Below, in pieces: positions 63,935 to 64,000 of a DNA stretch of 64,000 nucleotides. The stretch lies in the NCBI GenBank assembly GCA_943737045.1, contig CALSFV010000040.1:496001-560000 (forward strand), written 5' to 3'. Both the position numbers and the translations under genes were made by a program. Source of the DNA: Parapristionchus giblindavisi. Lineage: Eukaryota; Nematoda; Chromadorea; Rhabditida; Diplogasteridae. A model generated the notes under the pieces. The model saw only the letters and a program-made list of their open reading frames with translations, ran no database searches and was not told where the DNA came from. The number at the start of each line of letters is the position of its first letter. Positions within the stretch are counted from its first letter, which is position 1.

Positions 63935-64000
63935 CTACAAGCAATTAAGGTCGATTAGTTAGAGATCAAACTACAAACGATCGAGCACTACAAAGATCAA

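Overview
The window is animal nuclear DNA. It shows spliced genes with GT/AG introns, metazoan-type tRNA-Cys genes with GCA anticodon, a LINE reverse transcriptase, and hAT-, Tc1- and TTAA-type transposons. The phylum cannot be fixed from the sequence: small introns and the repeat mix suggest a small invertebrate, but the acceptors are not the strict TTTCAG of most nematodes. There is no intact protein-coding gene of ordinary structure wholly inside the window apart from a LINE reverse transcriptase frame.

Almost everything else is a minus-strand cluster of broken, partly tandem copies of one gene, exportin-1 (CRM1/XPO1). Reading high to low coordinate, I could reconstruct about 20 exons by matching exon ends and phases. 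I name them e1 to e21: e1 is about human residues 333-360, e2-e21 about 526 to the C-terminus, and e7 is an extra 75-nt exon-like block with no human counterpart. The ordered copies are copy I (549-7287), copy III (20268-24966), copy IV (29038-32195) and copy VI (51977-58439). The 3' end of a further copy runs off the right edge (63694-63934). Between them lie scrambled fragments at 103-201, 8733-9432, 10983-14920, 17483-18944, 32652-39885, 42450-42950, 48274-48352 and 59081-59346. Each ordered copy carries at least one disabling change: a lost donor, nonsense codon, frameshift, missing exon or transposon in an exon. The N-terminal third of the protein is nowhere in the window.

The layout is built from large duplications. 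Block 8467-17500 recurs at 31872-42500 at a constant offset (+23405, then +23393), apart from a Tc1-like insertion in the second copy. Block 5268-8466 recurs at 22947-26058. Region 19-22 kb recurs at 51-54 kb, and 26-29 kb recurs at 60-63.7 kb. The join at about 8466 looks like the product of deleting the equivalent of 26.06-31.87 kb.

Seven divergent pairs of tRNA-Cys sequences punctuate the blocks; the plus-strand member is usually intact and the minus-strand member degenerate or truncated.

Because many insertions have a matching empty site in another copy, element ends and target duplications can be read directly. They include an 8-bp duplication (hAT-like), TA (Tc1 and small elements) and TTAA (several foldback elements, some carrying tRNA-like A/B boxes). 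The most unusual features are a perfect (ATT)n tract of 1078 bp that has eaten into an exportin exon, a minisatellite that repeats a 5' splice site, microhomology-joined chimeric exons, and inverted-repeat elements with tRNA-like cores.
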